Shown here one piece after another: positions 35,112 through 43,796 of a stretch of 64,000 nt of DNA. Numbering within the stretch: position 1 is the stretch's first letter; the number at the start of each line of letters is the position of its first letter. The stretch is from positions 2,608,001-2,672,000 of the forward strand of contig NC_009656.1 in assembly GCF_000017205.1 (NCBI RefSeq), in the 5' to 3' direction. The notes beneath the pieces are model-generated. The model did not search any database. It was not told the DNA's origin and saw only the letters and a list, made by a program, of their open reading frames with translations. This DNA is from Pseudomonas paraeruginosa PA7. GTDB lineage: Bacteria; Pseudomonadota; Gammaproteobacteria; Pseudomonadales; Pseudomonadaceae. Made by a program: the position numbers and the translations under genes.

Positions 35112-35140
35112 TTGACAAGCTCTGATGGCTCGAATATCTA
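35112..35140 (+). promoter_or_regulatory. Sigma70-like promoter of the FGE gene
   Basis: TTGACA (35112-35117), 17 bases, then TATCTA (35135-35140). Transcription would start near 35147, downstream of the in-frame ATG at 35125, so translation must begin at 35239. Confidence 0.7.
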
Positions 35141-35155
35141 TCCATCCGGATTTTT
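35136..35155. promoter_or_regulatory. TetR-type operator O2 on the FGE promoter
   Basis: ATCTATCCATCCGGATTTTT keeps the core ATCC-N4-GGAT with weaker flanks. It overlaps the -10 and start region of the FGE promoter in the same geometry as the site upstream of the GH1 gene. Confidence 0.65.
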
Positions 35156-35238
35156 TCTGGGGCGGTGTCGGGCCGCCCACTGTCAGGAATCTCGAAACCC
35201 GGGCAGCGACCGAGGCTGCCGTGTCGAAGGAGCAGGAA

Positions 35239-36192
35239 ATGTCAGGCGAGACCGTCCGGACCCCGGACATGCGGTATCTGCCGGGTGGGGTGTTCCGCAT
35301 GGGCTCGGAACGCTTCTATCCCGAGGAACGCCCCGTACGCCAGGTCAGGGTCGACCCGTTCTGGATCGACGTTACGCCGGTCACCAATCGCCAGTTCGCC
35401 GCCTTCGTCGAAGCCACCGGCTACCGGACCTTCGCCGAGAAGGCTCCGGAGCCGGCGGACTATCCCGGCATGCCGGCGGAAATGGCCAGGGCGGGCTCGC
35501 TGGTCTTCACGCCGGTCAGCGCAGCGGTCGATCTCGCCGATCCCTCTCGCTGGTGGTCGTTCCGCTTCGGCGCCTGGTGGCGCGAGCCGCTGGGTCCCGG
35601 CAGTAGCATCGCCGGCCTCGAGGAGCACCCGGTGGTGCACGTCGCCTACGAGGACGCCGCCGCCTACGCCGCCTGGGTCGGCAAGGCGCTGCCGAGCGAG
35701 GCCGAGTGGGAATATGCGGCGCGGGGAGGGCGGGACGGCGAGGAGTTCGCCTGGGGCGATACGCTCGAACCGGGTGGCCAGATACTCGCCAACTACTGGC
35801 AGGGGCGCTTTCCGCTGGAAAACCTGCTGCTCGATGGCTGGGAGCGGACGTCTCCGGTGGGCGCGTTTCCCGCCAATGGCCATGGCTTGTTCGACATGAT
35901 CGGCAATGTCTGGGAATGGACCGCCGACTGGTTCCGACAGCCGGCCGCAACCGATCGACAGGCTTCGAGCTGTTGCGCCAGCCGCAATCCACGCGGTGGC
36001 CGCGAAGAAGACAGCTACGACCCGGCGCTGCCGGCCCTGCGCATCGGCCGCAAGGTGCTGAAAGGGGGCTCGCACCTGTGTGCGGAGAACTATTGCCAGC
36101 GCTATCGACCGGCGGCGCGGATTCCCCAATCCATCGATACCACCACCGGCCATGTGGGATTCCGTTGCGTGCGACGGGAGCCGCCGGCATAG
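35239..36192 (+). CDS. Formylglycine-generating enzyme (FGE, sulfatase-modifying factor)
   Basis: The 317-residue enzyme oxidises the active-site cysteine of type I sulfatases to formylglycine, using oxygen and copper. The FGE-sulfatase fold is complete: FRMGSERFYPEERPVRQV, HPVVHVAYEDAAAYAAWVGK, PSEAEWEYAARGG, MIGNVWEWTADW and GHVGFRCVR. The two catalytic cysteines are C281 and C286 in GGSHLCAENYCQRYR, the same spacing as C336/C341 in human SUMF1, so this is an active-type FGE. The ATG at 35239 is chosen for its AAGGAG site and because the promoter lies downstream of the earlier ATG at 35125. It is the maturase for the two neighbouring Cys-type sulfatases. Confidence 0.93.
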   Translation: MSGETVRTPDMRYLPGGVFRMGSERFYPEERPVRQVRVDPFWIDVTPVTNRQFAAFVEATGYRTFAEKAPEPADYPGMPAEMARAGSLVFTPVSAAVDLADPSRWWSFRFGAWWREPLGPGSSIAGLEEHPVVHVAYEDAAAYAAWVGKALPSEAEWEYAARGGRDGEEFAWGDTLEPGGQILANYWQGRFPLENLLLDGWERTSPVGAFPANGHGLFDMIGNVWEWTADWFRQPAATDRQASSCCASRNPRGGREEDSYDPALPALRIGRKVLKGGSHLCAENYCQRYRPAARIPQSIDTTTGHVGFRCVRREPPA

Positions 36193-36258
36193 GGCGGCTC
36201 CCGCCACCGGCTCCGGTCCTCTCGCCCCCGCCGGCGAAAGGTCCGGAGCGAGGCTGCG

Positions 36259-37965
36259 TCAGGGTTGCGGAAGGACCGCCATGGGCGGCGCGACGACACC
36301 CACGTCCCTGGCATAGCTTCCCCAGGCGGCTTCCAGCTGCTTCAGCCGGTCCGGCATCTCGGCGGAGAGATCATGGGTTTCACCCGGGTCCCGGGCCACA
36401 TCGAACAGGCGCCAGGCGCCATTGCCGGTATCGGTGATCTTCCAGTCGCCCTGGCGGAGGGAGCGCGAGCCGAAGACTTCGGTGCCGATCGCGTCGTCCG
36501 GTCCGTAGACGTACTCGCGCCGACCCTTCAGGTAGGGCACCCAGCTCCGCCCGCGTAGCGGCTCGATCGCGCGGCCCTGGAAACTACCGTCGGTCAGCGG
36601 AATGCCAGCGAATTCAAGGAGAGTCGGGGTGACGTCCATTATCGAGAGGAAGGCCGTCGAGACGGCGCCGGACCTGCCCAGGCCGGGGTACCGAAGAAAC
36701 GCGGCATTGCGGGTACCGCCCTCGGTGGCATAGTACTTGATCAGCCAGGACGGCGCGCTGCCAGCCTGGGCCCAGCCGGGGCCGTAGCCGAAGTAGGACG
36801 TGGCGTTGCCGCGATTCTCCAGGCGGTTGTCGGCACTGGCCGGCATTTCCTTGGTGGTGGCGGTATCGCGGCCTTCGGGACCGTTGTCGGAAAGGAACAG
36901 GATGAGTGTGTCGTCCAGCTCGCCGCTGCGCTTGAGTGCGCTGACGACACGGCCGACGTTCTGGTCCAGGCGGTCCACCATCGCGGCATAGACTTCCATG
37001 TCGCGGGCGGCGAGTCGTTGCCGTTCCGGATCCAGCTCGTCCCAGCGCCGGGTCATGACCATTGGCCGGACCTGCGTGCTCGGAGCCAGCAGGCCGAGTC
37101 CCGCCTGCCGGGCGAGACGGCTCTCGCGGAGCCGGTCGTAGCCCTGGTCGTAGCGTCCCTTGTATTTCTCGATGACTTCCCTCGGCGCCTGCAATGGCCA
37201 ATGGGGAGCGGAGAAAGCCAGGTAGGCGAAGAATGGCTTGGCCCCTTCGTCACGCCGGCCGAGAAATTCCAGCAGCTTGCTGGTGAAGAAGTCGGAGGAA
37301 TAGAAACCCCGCGGCAGTTGCGCGAGCCGTACGCCATCCTCGGTATAGACCGCACCGCCGGTGTTCTGCTCCGGCGCCTTGTTCAGGTCCGCGGCGAAGT
37401 CCAGGCCGTAGTGGTTGTGGGAGCCCTGCAGCAGCGCGAAGCTGTGCTGGAAGCCGCGGGCGTGCGGATCCTGTTGCGGGGCGAGGCCCATGTGCCACTT
37501 GCCGGCCATCATGGTGCGGTAGCCGGCGGCGGCGAAGCGCTCCGCCAGGGTGACCACGTCCGGCCGCAGATAGCCTTCGTAGCCTGGTCTGCCTTTCTGG
37601 TTGGGCGCCACCCGTTCGGCCATGGTGCCGAAGCCGGCGCGGTGGCTGTCGGTGCCGGTCAGCAACATGGCGCGCGAGGGCGAGCAGGTGGGAGCGGTGT
37701 GGAAGCCGGTGAAGCGGACGCCCTCCCTGGCGAGGGCGTCCAGGTTCGGCGTGTCGATCTCGCCGCCGAACGCGCCAAGGTCGGAAAAGGCCAGGTCGTC
37801 GGCGACTATGACCAGTACGTTCGGCTGCCGGGCCCCCGCCTGGACGGACGCCGACATGATCGCGCCGGCGAGCAGAACCGCCATGGCGAGTGGCGTTTTC
37901 CCCATCTTCCGGCCATCCGCCGAATGGCGCCTGGCTGGTTTTTCCTGTTGTCCTGGTCGGTGCAT
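36259..37965 (-). CDS. Secreted Cys-type arylsulfatase
   Basis: The 568-residue protein has a long n-region and Sec signal peptide (MGKTPLAMAVLLAGAIMSASVQA after about 20 residues). The alkaline-phosphatase-fold sulfatase motifs follow: metal-binding NVLVIVADDLAFSDLG, the modification site C94-S-P-S-R (formylglycine precursor) and GKWHMGLAPQ, then a calcium/catalytic LFLSDNGPEG. It resembles AtsA-type arylsulfatases. It should hydrolyse a sulfate ester in the periplasm. The ATG at 37965 has a GAGGAA site. It is divergent from the second sulfatase, with two operators in the gap. Confidence 0.92.
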   Translation of the reverse strand: MHRPGQQEKPARRHSADGRKMGKTPLAMAVLLAGAIMSASVQAGARQPNVLVIVADDLAFSDLGAFGGEIDTPNLDALAREGVRFTGFHTAPTCSPSRAMLLTGTDSHRAGFGTMAERVAPNQKGRPGYEGYLRPDVVTLAERFAAAGYRTMMAGKWHMGLAPQQDPHARGFQHSFALLQGSHNHYGLDFAADLNKAPEQNTGGAVYTEDGVRLAQLPRGFYSSDFFTSKLLEFLGRRDEGAKPFFAYLAFSAPHWPLQAPREVIEKYKGRYDQGYDRLRESRLARQAGLGLLAPSTQVRPMVMTRRWDELDPERQRLAARDMEVYAAMVDRLDQNVGRVVSALKRSGELDDTLILFLSDNGPEGRDTATTKEMPASADNRLENRGNATSYFGYGPGWAQAGSAPSWLIKYYATEGGTRNAAFLRYPGLGRSGAVSTAFLSIMDVTPTLLEFAGIPLTDGSFQGRAIEPLRGRSWVPYLKGRREYVYGPDDAIGTEVFGSRSLRQGDWKITDTGNGAWRLFDVARDPGETHDLSAEMPDRLKQLEAAWGSYARDVGVVAPPMAVLPQP

Positions 37966-38071
37966 ATCGGGTTCCTCTGTGTGTTGTTGTTATTTGGCGT
38001 GCGCAGGGACCTGTACCTGGCTGGTGCGGTGTTTCGCGTCCGGGGCGGGGTGGTCGGCATGTGTTGGTCGA

Positions 38072-38091
38072 AATTATCCGTTCGGATAGTT
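38072..38091. promoter_or_regulatory. TetR-type operator O3 on the arylsulfatase promoter
   Basis: AATTATCCGTTCGGATAGTT keeps the ATCC-N4-GGAT core. On the minus strand TTGACA (38114-38109) lies 17 bases before AACTAT, which overlaps the operator. Confidence 0.75.
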
Positions 38092-38155
38092 GCTGTCGTC
38101 CCGGTGCTTGTCAATGCCTGCCCGGCGCCAGGAGGGTGGACTCTGGGAGTTCGGC

Positions 38156-38184
38156 TTGCCATAAATTATCCGTTTGGATATTTT
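38156..38184 (+). promoter_or_regulatory. Sigma70-like promoter of the second sulfatase
   Basis: TTGCCA (38156-38161), a 17-base spacer, then TATTTT (38179-38184). Operator O4 fills the spacer. The start codon is 114 bases further on. Confidence 0.6.
38164..38183. promoter_or_regulatory. TetR-type operator O4 on the second sulfatase promoter
   Basis: AATTATCCGTTTGGATATTT keeps the ATCC-N4-GGAT core and sits between the -35 and -10 elements of the plus-strand promoter. Confidence 0.75.
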
Positions 38185-38297
38185 GCCCTGAATGCGGGCT
38201 CCGTGAGTCCCCCAGGTCATCGCCGTCCGGAGGTGGCTCGACGGAGTTCGTTCCTTCATGCGGCCGCCTTGGCGGCCCCTGGACCGAGCCGAAAAAC

Positions 38298-40214
38298 ATG
38301 CCGCAGATCGACCGCCGTCGACTTCTCCAGTGGGGCTCCATGTTCCTGGCGTCTTCCCTGACCGGTGTTTCCCTGGCCTCGACGAGTCGCAGGCAATCCC
38401 GGCCCAACATCCTGTGGCTGGTCAGCGAGGACAACTGTCCTTTCATCGGCGCCTACGGCGATCCACTGGCCAGGACGCCTACCCTGGACAGGCTCGCCCA
38501 CGAGGGCATCCTCTACCGCAACGTATATTCCAACGCGCCGGTCTGCGCGCCCTCGCGCTTCGGCATCCTTACCGGGGTGTACGCCGAGTCCTGCGCCCCC
38601 GCCAACCACATGCGCGCCCGGGCCAGGCTGCCGGATGTCTTGAAGACCTATCCGCAGTATCTTCGCGAGGCCGGCTACTACTGCAGCAACAACGCCAAGA
38701 CGGACTACAACTGCGATGTCGATCCGTCCGCCATCTGGGACGAATGCAGCGGCAGCGCGCACTGGCGCTCGCGCCCACGGGACACGCCGTTCATGGCGGT
38801 GTTCAACCACGAGACGACGCACGAGTCGCGAATCTTCTTCGACAGGGGCGGCGCGGTGCGGCCGCAGGACATCCGGGTACCGGCCTACCTGCCGGACACT
38901 CCAGCCATCCGCCAGGACTTCGCTTCCTACTACAACCTCATGGAGCGCCTGGACGGTCAGATCGCCGAACGCCTGGCCGAGCTGGAGGAGGATGGCCTGG
39001 CCGAGGACACCATCGTTTTCTATTACTCGGACAACGGCGGCGTGCTTCCGCGCAGCAAGCGCTATTGCTACGAAGAGGGGCTGCGCTGCGCGTTGATCGT
39101 GCGGGTCCCGAAGAAATGGGCGCACCTGGTGGACATGCCGGCGGGTAGCCAGGTCGACACGCCGGTGACCTTCATCGACCTGGCTCCCAGCGTGCTGGCC
39201 CTGGCCGGGTTGCCCGCTCCAGCGCAGATGCAGGGCTCGGCGCTGTTCGCCGTCGCCGAGCCGAGGACGCAGCGCCATGCCTTCGGCATGCGCAACCGCA
39301 TGGACGAGCGCTACGACTTCGTACGAACGGTCAGCGATACCCGCTATCGCTACATCCGTAACTACCTGCCGCACCGCATCTGTGGCCAGTACCAGGCATT
39401 CGGCTGGATGGCCGGGGGCTACCGGGACTGGTTGCGCCTGTTCCAGGAGGGCCGGCTCTCGCCGCAGCAGGCGGCATTCTTCGGTGAACGGCCCCACGAG
39501 GAACTCTACGACCTCCGGCAGGATCCGGACGAGGTGGCCAACCTGGCGGATTCGCCCGCGCATCGCGAAAAGCTCGAGGAACTGCGGGGTGTCCTCGACC
39601 GGCACATGCTGCAGATCAACGACAATGGTTTCATCCCCGAGGGTTCGCCGCTGGAGGGCTATCTCGAGAGCCGGAAGCCGGGCGCCTACCCACTGCAACG
39701 GATCATGCGCCTGGCCGTGATCGCCGCGCGTCGCGATCCGGCCTCGCTGGACGTGCTGATCGCCAGTCTCGACGACGAGAACGAAGTCATCCGCTTCTGG
39801 GCCGCGAGCGGGCTGCTGATGTTGCGCGAGCGGGCAGCGCCGGCGCGCGAAAGACTGTTGAAGACGCTCCACGAAGACACCTCGCAGACGCGCATCGTCG
39901 CCGCCGAGGCCCTGGTTCACCTGCATGAGGAAGGACCGGCGATCGCGTTGCTTGCCGGCTACCTCGACCCTGGGCGGGACAAGCCGCTGCGCCTGCAGGC
40001 GATCAACGCGCTGACCTATTGCGGCGCGCCGGCGCGAGCGGTGCTGCCGGCGCTCAAGACCTGCGCCGAGGACGACGACCAGGACGTGCGCAGTTCCTCC
40101 GAGTACCTGGTGCGGGTGCTGGAAGGGCGTTTCGATCCGGAGAAACCGGTGTTCGACCTGTGGTTCTTCCTGCGCCAGCGTGTCGTGGAGGCGATTAGGG
40201 CACGGCTTGGCTGA
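38298..40214 (+). CDS. Tat-exported Cys-type sulfatase with C-terminal HEAT-like repeats
   Basis: The 638-residue protein starts with a twin-arginine-like signal (D-R-R-R-L-L-Q, residues 5-11, then a hydrophobic stretch). The sulfatase domain (about 36-480) has NILWLVSEDNCPFIGAYGD, the modification site C83-A-P-S-R and VFYYSDNGGVLPRSKRY. This is the heparan-sulfamidase-like branch of sulfatases, not the AtsA type. Residues about 495-625 carry short paired helices (LDDENEVIRFWAASGLLML and similar) that look like HEAT repeats, perhaps for protein binding. It should also need the FGE. The start has only a weak ribosome site; the Tat signal fixes it. Confidence 0.88.
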   Translation: MPQIDRRRLLQWGSMFLASSLTGVSLASTSRRQSRPNILWLVSEDNCPFIGAYGDPLARTPTLDRLAHEGILYRNVYSNAPVCAPSRFGILTGVYAESCAPANHMRARARLPDVLKTYPQYLREAGYYCSNNAKTDYNCDVDPSAIWDECSGSAHWRSRPRDTPFMAVFNHETTHESRIFFDRGGAVRPQDIRVPAYLPDTPAIRQDFASYYNLMERLDGQIAERLAELEEDGLAEDTIVFYYSDNGGVLPRSKRYCYEEGLRCALIVRVPKKWAHLVDMPAGSQVDTPVTFIDLAPSVLALAGLPAPAQMQGSALFAVAEPRTQRHAFGMRNRMDERYDFVRTVSDTRYRYIRNYLPHRICGQYQAFGWMAGGYRDWLRLFQEGRLSPQQAAFFGERPHEELYDLRQDPDEVANLADSPAHREKLEELRGVLDRHMLQINDNGFIPEGSPLEGYLESRKPGAYPLQRIMRLAVIAARRDPASLDVLIASLDDENEVIRFWAASGLLMLRERAAPARERLLKTLHEDTSQTRIVAAEALVHLHEEGPAIALLAGYLDPGRDKPLRLQAINALTYCGAPARAVLPALKTCAEDDDQDVRSSSEYLVRVLEGRFDPEKPVFDLWFFLRQRVVEAIRARLG

Positions 40215-40275
40215 GGGTGGGAGTTTCCCGGCCGGATGACAGCGGCCGGGATATGTCGCGGGAAACGTACCGTGC

Positions 40276-41637
40276 TCAGCGAACGCCACGCGCCCGCAGG
40301 CTCGCCGGGCTGAAGTAGTCTTCGTTCGGGGCCGGCTGGCTGTAGTCGGTGGTGCCGGGCTGCTCGTTATCCAGCCATTGCACCATGTAGCGGCGCGACT
40401 GCAGGTCATGGAAGACATCCAGTATCGCCCCGGTGGCCGGCAGCTCGTAGAGTCCCGCCAGGTAGGCCATCGACACCCGCCACAGGTCGCCCCGGCTGTC
40501 GTACTGGTCCACCACCGCCACGCTCCAGCTGTCCTCGTCGAGGTACAGGGTGCGCTTGCTGTAGATATGGCGAGCGCCGGGCTTGAGCCTGCCTTCCACC
40601 ACCCAGACCCGGTGCAGCTCGTAGCGGGTGTATTGCGGATCGAGATGTCCGGGCTCGATCAGATCCTTGTATTTCACCTGGGGACTGCCGAGCCGGTAGT
40701 TGTTGTAGGGGATGTAGATTTCCCGCTTGCCTACCAGCGACCAGTCGAAGCGGTCCGGCGCGCCGTTGAACATGTCCGTATCGTCCATGGTGCGCAGCCC
40801 GTCGGTGCTGCTGCCGGGGGTGTCGTAGGCGAACAGCGGGGCGCGGCGGACGCGGCGCTGTCCCGGGTTGTAGGTCCAGGCCTGGCGGGGTTCCTTCGCC
40901 TGGTCGAGGGTTTCGCGCACCAGGTTCGCCGCGCCGGCCATGCGCGCTGGCGCCTTGGTCAGCGTCTGGTAGTAGAACAGGGTGTTGTTCAGGCCGGCGA
41001 AGCTGCCGCCCTGCTGGTAGTACTTGAATAGCATGTTGTACTGGGTGGTGACCGGTGTGAAGCTACCGTCCCGCTGCACGGCGGCTTCCGAGGAGTTACG
41101 CACGAAGTAGCTGCCGCGGTAGCGGGCGATATGGTTCCACAGCGCTTCCAGCCCGTTGGCCGGGATCGGAAAGGGCACCCCGCCGAACGCCTCGGTGAAG
41201 CCGTTGCCGCCCTCCGCCAGCCTGGCGCTGGTGGCGTTGCGAAAGACGTTGTCGTAGACCCACTGCGGCGCTGCGCCGGTGCGCCGGGTGGGATAGACCG
41301 GCATCTGGAAGCTGTCCGGGTAGGCCTTGAACAGGGCGATCTCGCCAGGCGTCAGGTTGGCCTGGTACTGCGCCAGGTTGGCCTGGGTGATGGTGAACAG
41401 CGGCTTGTCCGCGGCGAACGGGTCGGGGCGGTGGCGTCCGGGAACATAGCCCGCCGGTGGCTGGGTCAGGCCGCCCTCCCAGGCCGGGATGGTGCCGGCG
41501 GCATTGCCGGCTCTCTCCGCGCCCAGGGGCGTCAGGTCGTTCTTCAGCCGCACCGCTTCCCCGGCGGGGACCGCGGCCAGGGCGGCGCTGGTGGCAAGCG
41601 CCAGCACGGCGCCGAGCAGGGGGTACAGGTTGCGCAT
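40276..41637 (-). CDS. DUF1329 periplasmic protein
   Basis: The 453-residue protein has a Sec signal peptide (MRNLYPLLGAVLALATSAALAA) and the DUF1329 signature: LTPLGAERAGNAAGTIPAWEGGLTQPPAGY at the mature start, then GVPFPIPANGLEALWNHIARYRG and YIPYNNYRLGS. Such proteins have a LolB/outer-membrane-lipoprotein-sorting-like fold and are almost always next to a DUF1302 gene, often in steroid or lipid-like substrate loci. Their exact role is unknown. A GGAGAG site precedes the ATG. It is the last gene of the GH1-DUF1302-DUF1329 run. Confidence 0.87.
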   Translation of the reverse strand: MRNLYPLLGAVLALATSAALAAVPAGEAVRLKNDLTPLGAERAGNAAGTIPAWEGGLTQPPAGYVPGRHRPDPFAADKPLFTITQANLAQYQANLTPGEIALFKAYPDSFQMPVYPTRRTGAAPQWVYDNVFRNATSARLAEGGNGFTEAFGGVPFPIPANGLEALWNHIARYRGSYFVRNSSEAAVQRDGSFTPVTTQYNMLFKYYQQGGSFAGLNNTLFYYQTLTKAPARMAGAANLVRETLDQAKEPRQAWTYNPGQRRVRRAPLFAYDTPGSSTDGLRTMDDTDMFNGAPDRFDWSLVGKREIYIPYNNYRLGSPQVKYKDLIEPGHLDPQYTRYELHRVWVVEGRLKPGARHIYSKRTLYLDEDSWSVAVVDQYDSRGDLWRVSMAYLAGLYELPATGAILDVFHDLQSRRYMVQWLDNEQPGTTDYSQPAPNEDYFSPASLRARGVR

Positions 41638-41690
41638 GGTTGCTCTCCATGGAGAGGTCCGCCGGGCCGTCAGGGCACGGCGGGACCGGG

Positions 41691-43640
41691 TCAGAAGGAG
41701 TACTTGAGATTGAGGCCGAGGTTGTCGCGGTCGCGCATGTTGTTGCGCTGCCCGGCGCCGTAGAACTCGGTGTATTGCAGTTCCGCCTCGAGAGAGGCGC
41801 GGTAGCTGGCCCTGAGGCCGAGGGTGTGGGCCTTGCGGCCTTCGATGAAGTTGCCGGCCGAGGAGGAGTTGCCCTTGAAGTCCTCCTTGTAGACCAGGTA
41901 TGGCGAGAGGTTGATGCCGGCCACCACGTCGTTCCAGGTACCCGACAGTTGCAGGGTGTAGCCGTAGGCGTTGCGGTCGACCTGGCCGTCGCGGCCGAAG
42001 CCGGCGCCCTTGTTGGCCCCGCTGGCGTAGTGGCGCACGCTGCCATCGAAGGCGGTGTACTTGAGACTGCTGCCGCGCAGGTGATCGCCAGCCAGTTCGG
42101 CCACCCCCGCCAGGCTGTCGAAGGACAGCGCCGGGCCGAAGTTGTAGAGGGCGCCGATGGAGGTGTTGAAGGACTCCACGCGTTCATAGTTGTGGACCGT
42201 GGAGCTTCCCAGGCTGATCGGCTGGCCGCCGACATTCACGATCTGGCCGGCATTCAGCCGGGGAGCCTGGCTCATCAGATCGCCGAGCAGATCGTCGGTT
42301 GCGGCGATGCCGATCGGCAGGTTCGGCCTGTAGGCCAGTTCTCCGAATACCGTGGCATTGCCCAGCGTGGTGTTGAAGCTCACGCCGAACATGCGGATAT
42401 CCTCGGGATACTCGCGCTGGGCAACCAATTGGTTGGTCACATCGGCGACCGTCGCGCCGTTGATCAGTCGCAATGCCTGGGATGCGGCCGCATTGCCACC
42501 GCGAGCTGCGGCGGCGAGCTCGGCGTAGCTACCGAAGCCCCCGAGCGAGGCCAGCCGGTCGAGGTTCACTCCGGCATAGGCGTCGTCCAGGTGGGCGGTC
42601 ACCGAGGGTTCCTTGGCGTGATAGTTGACGAAATAGAAGCCGAACTCGGTGGAGTTGAGCGATTCCGCGAAGTAGCGGAAGGCCACGCCGAACTGCCCGT
42701 CGTTGCGCGCGTTGATATCCGGGCCGACGCTGGCGACCTTGAGCACGCCGTTGCCGTCCAGGTAGGGATTGCCCTGCAGGCCGGCGACATGGTTGCCCGC
42801 CAGTTGGCGATACAGGTCCTGGAACTGGGGGTTGGCCAGCGAAGCGACCCTTGCGTAGGCCGTGTTGCCGCCATCGGCGAACAGGTCGGTGCCCGAGTAG
42901 AAGGTGCCTACCGGGTCGATCCGGGTTTCCTTCCAGTTCCACTGGTAGAAGGCATCCATCGACAGGTTGTCGGTCAGGCCCGCATTGAAGCTGATCGCCT
43001 CGATCGGGATCAGCACCTCCTTCACCTCGGAACCCGGCAGGTGGAAGGCCGAGGCGTCGACCGGGTTGGTGGTGTTGACGCCGCCGCGATAGAACAGGCC
43101 TTCGCCCCAGTTGAAGACCTGGCGGCCGAGGCGGGCTGTGAGTGGTCTACCGGCGACATCCCAGTTGCCATAGACGTAGGCGTCTAGAATTTCCGCGCGG
43201 TGCCCGGCGACATCCCGCGTCGCATCGGTGAAATGGTCGTCGCGGGGATACGACTGGCTGGGCAGGCGCGGCGAGTCGTTGTCGTAGTAGTCGTTGCGCT
43301 TGTCCATGATCTGCGTGTCGTAGAAGGTCGAGCCACGCAGGAACAGGCCATGGTTGCGCCAGGAGGCGCCGAGGTCGGAGGTGATCTTGTAGACCTCGGA
43401 GACCAGGCCGGGATCGAAGTTGCGGTTGCCGTCGTTGCCGTTGATGTCGTCGTTGTTCTTGTCGCGGCCCTGGACGCGCCACAGCGCGCCGTAGGAGATG
43501 GTGGTGTCCAGCGATCCGGAGACTTCGTTGTCGAGAAAGCTGAACTCCACTGCCTGGGCCTGTTCCGCCAGGCACAGCGGCAGCAGTCCGGCGAAAGCCA
43601 GGGCGGTACGCACTGGCGGCTTGAGAGAGAAGGTACCCAT
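41691..43640 (-). CDS. DUF1302 outer-membrane-type protein
   Basis: The 649-residue protein has a signal peptide ending AEQAQA before VEF and the DUF1302 start FSFLDNEVSGSLDTTISYGALWRVQG. The rest alternates short beta strands and ends with an aromatic-rich C-terminus (LGLNLKYSF), as in outer-membrane beta-barrels. The family is thought to form channels for hydrophobic or bulky substrates, with DUF1329 as partner. The ATG at 43640 has an AAGGGG site, and the frame upstream is non-typical. It lies 156 bases after the GH1 gene, with no operator in between, so it is probably read from the same promoter. Confidence 0.87.
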   Translation of the reverse strand: MGTFSLKPPVRTALAFAGLLPLCLAEQAQAVEFSFLDNEVSGSLDTTISYGALWRVQGRDKNNDDINGNDGNRNFDPGLVSEVYKITSDLGASWRNHGLFLRGSTFYDTQIMDKRNDYYDNDSPRLPSQSYPRDDHFTDATRDVAGHRAEILDAYVYGNWDVAGRPLTARLGRQVFNWGEGLFYRGGVNTTNPVDASAFHLPGSEVKEVLIPIEAISFNAGLTDNLSMDAFYQWNWKETRIDPVGTFYSGTDLFADGGNTAYARVASLANPQFQDLYRQLAGNHVAGLQGNPYLDGNGVLKVASVGPDINARNDGQFGVAFRYFAESLNSTEFGFYFVNYHAKEPSVTAHLDDAYAGVNLDRLASLGGFGSYAELAAAARGGNAAASQALRLINGATVADVTNQLVAQREYPEDIRMFGVSFNTTLGNATVFGELAYRPNLPIGIAATDDLLGDLMSQAPRLNAGQIVNVGGQPISLGSSTVHNYERVESFNTSIGALYNFGPALSFDSLAGVAELAGDHLRGSSLKYTAFDGSVRHYASGANKGAGFGRDGQVDRNAYGYTLQLSGTWNDVVAGINLSPYLVYKEDFKGNSSSAGNFIEGRKAHTLGLRASYRASLEAELQYTEFYGAGQRNNMRDRDNLGLNLKYSF

Positions 43641-43796
43641 GGCGAAACACCCCTTGGTCTGATCATTGTTATCGGGCCTGTGGCCCTGTTGTTGTCGATC
43701 CGGCGTGTAGCGTCGTCGCTTCGTCGCTCGGTGACGGAGCGCCGTCACAGGCGCGTCGGGCCGCACCGCGAGACGGTGCTGCCCGGCGGCGGTATT

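Larger units (their letters stand above)
34919..35238. promoter_or_regulatory. Divergent control region for the transporter and FGE genes
   Basis: The region has no gene. It contains two operators and two sigma70-like promoters that face outward; each is listed separately. The FGE ribosome site AAGGAG is at 35227-35232. Confidence 0.8.
37966..38297. promoter_or_regulatory. Divergent control region between the two sulfatase genes
   Basis: The gap holds no gene. It has two TetR-type operators, each with its own promoter, about 90 bases apart. No other motif was seen. Confidence 0.8.

Noticed and set aside
35125-35238. The longer FGE start at ATG 35125
   Set aside because: It lies upstream of the likely transcript start and inside the operator region; the AAGGAG-preceded ATG at 35239 is better.
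41457-43187. A 576-codon frame on the plus strand opposite the DUF1302 gene
   Set aside because: It lacks any known motif and mirrors the third-base GC bias of the opposite gene.
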